The notes beneath the pieces are model-generated. The model saw only the letters and a list, made by a program, of their open reading frames with translations, had not been told where the DNA came from and searched no databases. Shown here one piece after another: positions 19,961 through 21,277 of a stretch of DNA of 21,277 nt. Position numbers and translations under genes: made by a program. The stretch covers positions 1-21,277 of the forward strand of contig JXUT01148207.1 in assembly GCA_000934455.1 (NCBI GenBank). Reading direction: 5' to 3'. The first letter of the stretch is position 1. Each line of letters begins with the position of its first letter. Origin of the DNA: Apostichopus parvimensis. Taxonomy: Eukaryota > Echinodermata > Holothuroidea > Aspidochirotida > Stichopodidae.

Positions 19961-20660
19961 GTGAAAACTTTAACTACAATAGATCACAATAACTGGTCTA
20001 AGAAACTTCCTTCCTTTATTCCTTGTTTATTATAAATTTAAAAAGAAACCTTAAGATTCTTTCGTATTAACCAAACAACCCAAACTACAAATTTTTTTCC
20101 CCTCTTTTTTCTGTCTTGTCAAAATATTAATTAGGGCCCATGAATGTGAATTCATACAATGTGTAAGCATAGAGCATATGTTCACCACTACTGTAGATCA
20201 GATCAGAGTTGCTTTCTGGGTCTATTTGCGCTACCCATAACAGCATGAGAGCAGTTTGGATTTCAAGAGATAGAGTGGACTTTGTCTTTACCGGTTAATC
20301 TGTAAGTGGTTATGTCCACAGTTTAATTGTGAAATGTCTGCCGAAATTCGAGCATCACGCAATCACAAAAGTATGACATCAACATCGTCAGCACGAACGT
20401 ATTGAGGAAACTACTATCAGTCAAACAATGGAAACGCCATTAAATCCAATGAGGCAAGAAAGATTAGTAAGAAATTATAGAGTATTGAAAGTACATAATA
20501 AAATTGAAAGGAATTTTCAACTATATAGTTTAACCTAATACCATCTTTTATGATACTTCCTTTTGACATGCACAACCGTTTCATCTTTCACTTTTACAAC
20601 AGAGCAGCAAGAACTCCTACTGTACAAGTATCTATATATACATATATATGCTAAAATGAC
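19961..20660. other. AT-rich stretch without recognised features
   Basis: No gene or element is recognised. A TA-rich simple tract lies at 20632-20650, just before the next MITE. Confidence 0.5.
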
Positions 20661-20996
20661 TTATAGGCATTGAAGACTCGCCCCAAACCGCGTGCCACGC
20701 TCTGAAAAAGTTAACTTTCCATTGCTTGCAAGTGAAGTTTTTTTCTTGTCGCTACAAAATGCAGACAGTAATGAAACGTGATACCTTGTTATCTTTTATC
20801 TAGACCTGAGATGTCCATTGCTGCTATACACAAGTGCTGTGTTGTGGGTATTGACCATAGCTGCATGTATTGACTGAATGTTCCAGGGAGGAAAATTTCC
20901 TCGAAGGTTGTAATAAAAACAGTTTTAATTATTTTGACCAAAGGTGACCATATTTGAATATCTAGCATATTTGGGGCCAATACAGCATACCTTTAA
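20661..20996 (+). mobile_element. Chimeric TTAA-type MITE (left of family A, right of family B)
   Basis: The element spans 20665-20992 (328 bp). Bases 20665-20876 match the reverse complement of 10568-10763, including the A-family end AGGCATTGAAGACTC. Bases 20871-20992 match 17055-17176, including the B-family end GCATACCT. The two parts meet at TGACTG (20871-20876), present in both parents. Flanks are TTAT (20661-20664, one change from TTAA) and TTAA (20993-20996). Its two ends share only the outermost AGG-AT, not a long inverted repeat. The frame 20789-20980 lies within it and is not a gene. Confidence 0.82.
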
Positions 20997-21277
20997 CAAA
21001 CAGGGAAAAAAGTTCCAACATAATTGTCTACGAGGATGCTCAGGCTCTCACTGCATTCATCTGGGATACTGTATTTAAACCAACTCAATAAGGTCTTTAC
21101 GGTAATGCATTTGTACATATTGTCTGCCTTACATTAAGCAGAGGATTGTACATCGTGAAATTGCAAGACACAGAAGACTTATATTCTTGAGCTCCCGAAA
21201 ATCCTAATCGGCATTAGAGATAATAGTCTCCCTCTTTAAGTTTCAGTCATTGTATGGACTGTTTATTCTCTAGATAG
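20997..21277. other. Terminal stretch without recognised features
   Basis: No gene or element is recognised in the last 281 bases. Confidence 0.5.

Noticed and set aside
19489..20035. Long serine/proline-rich open frames (plus) and an acidic/glycine-rich frame (minus)
   Set aside because: They are translations of the CT minisatellite; any stop-free frame of such an array gives this composition.

Overview
The window looks like animal nuclear DNA. It is AT-rich, has no operons or dense coding, and contains many degraded transposon copies. Several repeat families resemble sequence I associate with echinoderms, perhaps sea cucumbers; that is recollection, not a search. No complete gene is present.

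The one host gene part I can support is an exon on the minus strand (7733-7965). It holds the probable start codon and the N-terminal SAM-like domain of an ACK/TNK2-family tyrosine kinase. It has a strong 3' splice site, and the best 5' splice site is of the rare GC type. No kinase, SH3 or CRIB exon was recognised in the remaining 7.7 kb downstream on that strand, so the next intron is probably long and most of the window is intron or 5' flank. Untranslated upstream exons could lie above 7966 but cannot be seen by eye.

The rest is mostly mobile-element material. (1) A set of short inverted-repeat elements has AGG...CCT ends and TTAA target duplications: 10416-10763 (intact ends, perfect TTAA on both sides), 16933-17176, 18585-18889, 20665-20992, and a piece cut by the window edge at 1-29. 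The copy at 20665-20992 joins the left part of one family to the right part of another. (2) A 354-bp non-autonomous hAT element lies at 5546-5899 with a perfect 8-bp duplication. (3) The C-terminal end of a hAT transposase (ZBED5/Buster/Charlie type) lies at 3153-3353 with the element's decayed 3' end at about 3576. (4) Two LINE reverse-transcriptase C-terminal remnants point away from each other at 14086-14625 (minus) and 15242-15714 (plus).

Tandem repeats lie at 8289-8348, 16391-16589 and 19499-19960. Homopolymer, CT-rich and G-quadruplex-type tracts are scattered throughout. Most long open frames fall in low-complexity tracts or transposon relics and are not genes. The elements do not form a pathway; the window records repeated transposon insertion around one kinase gene.
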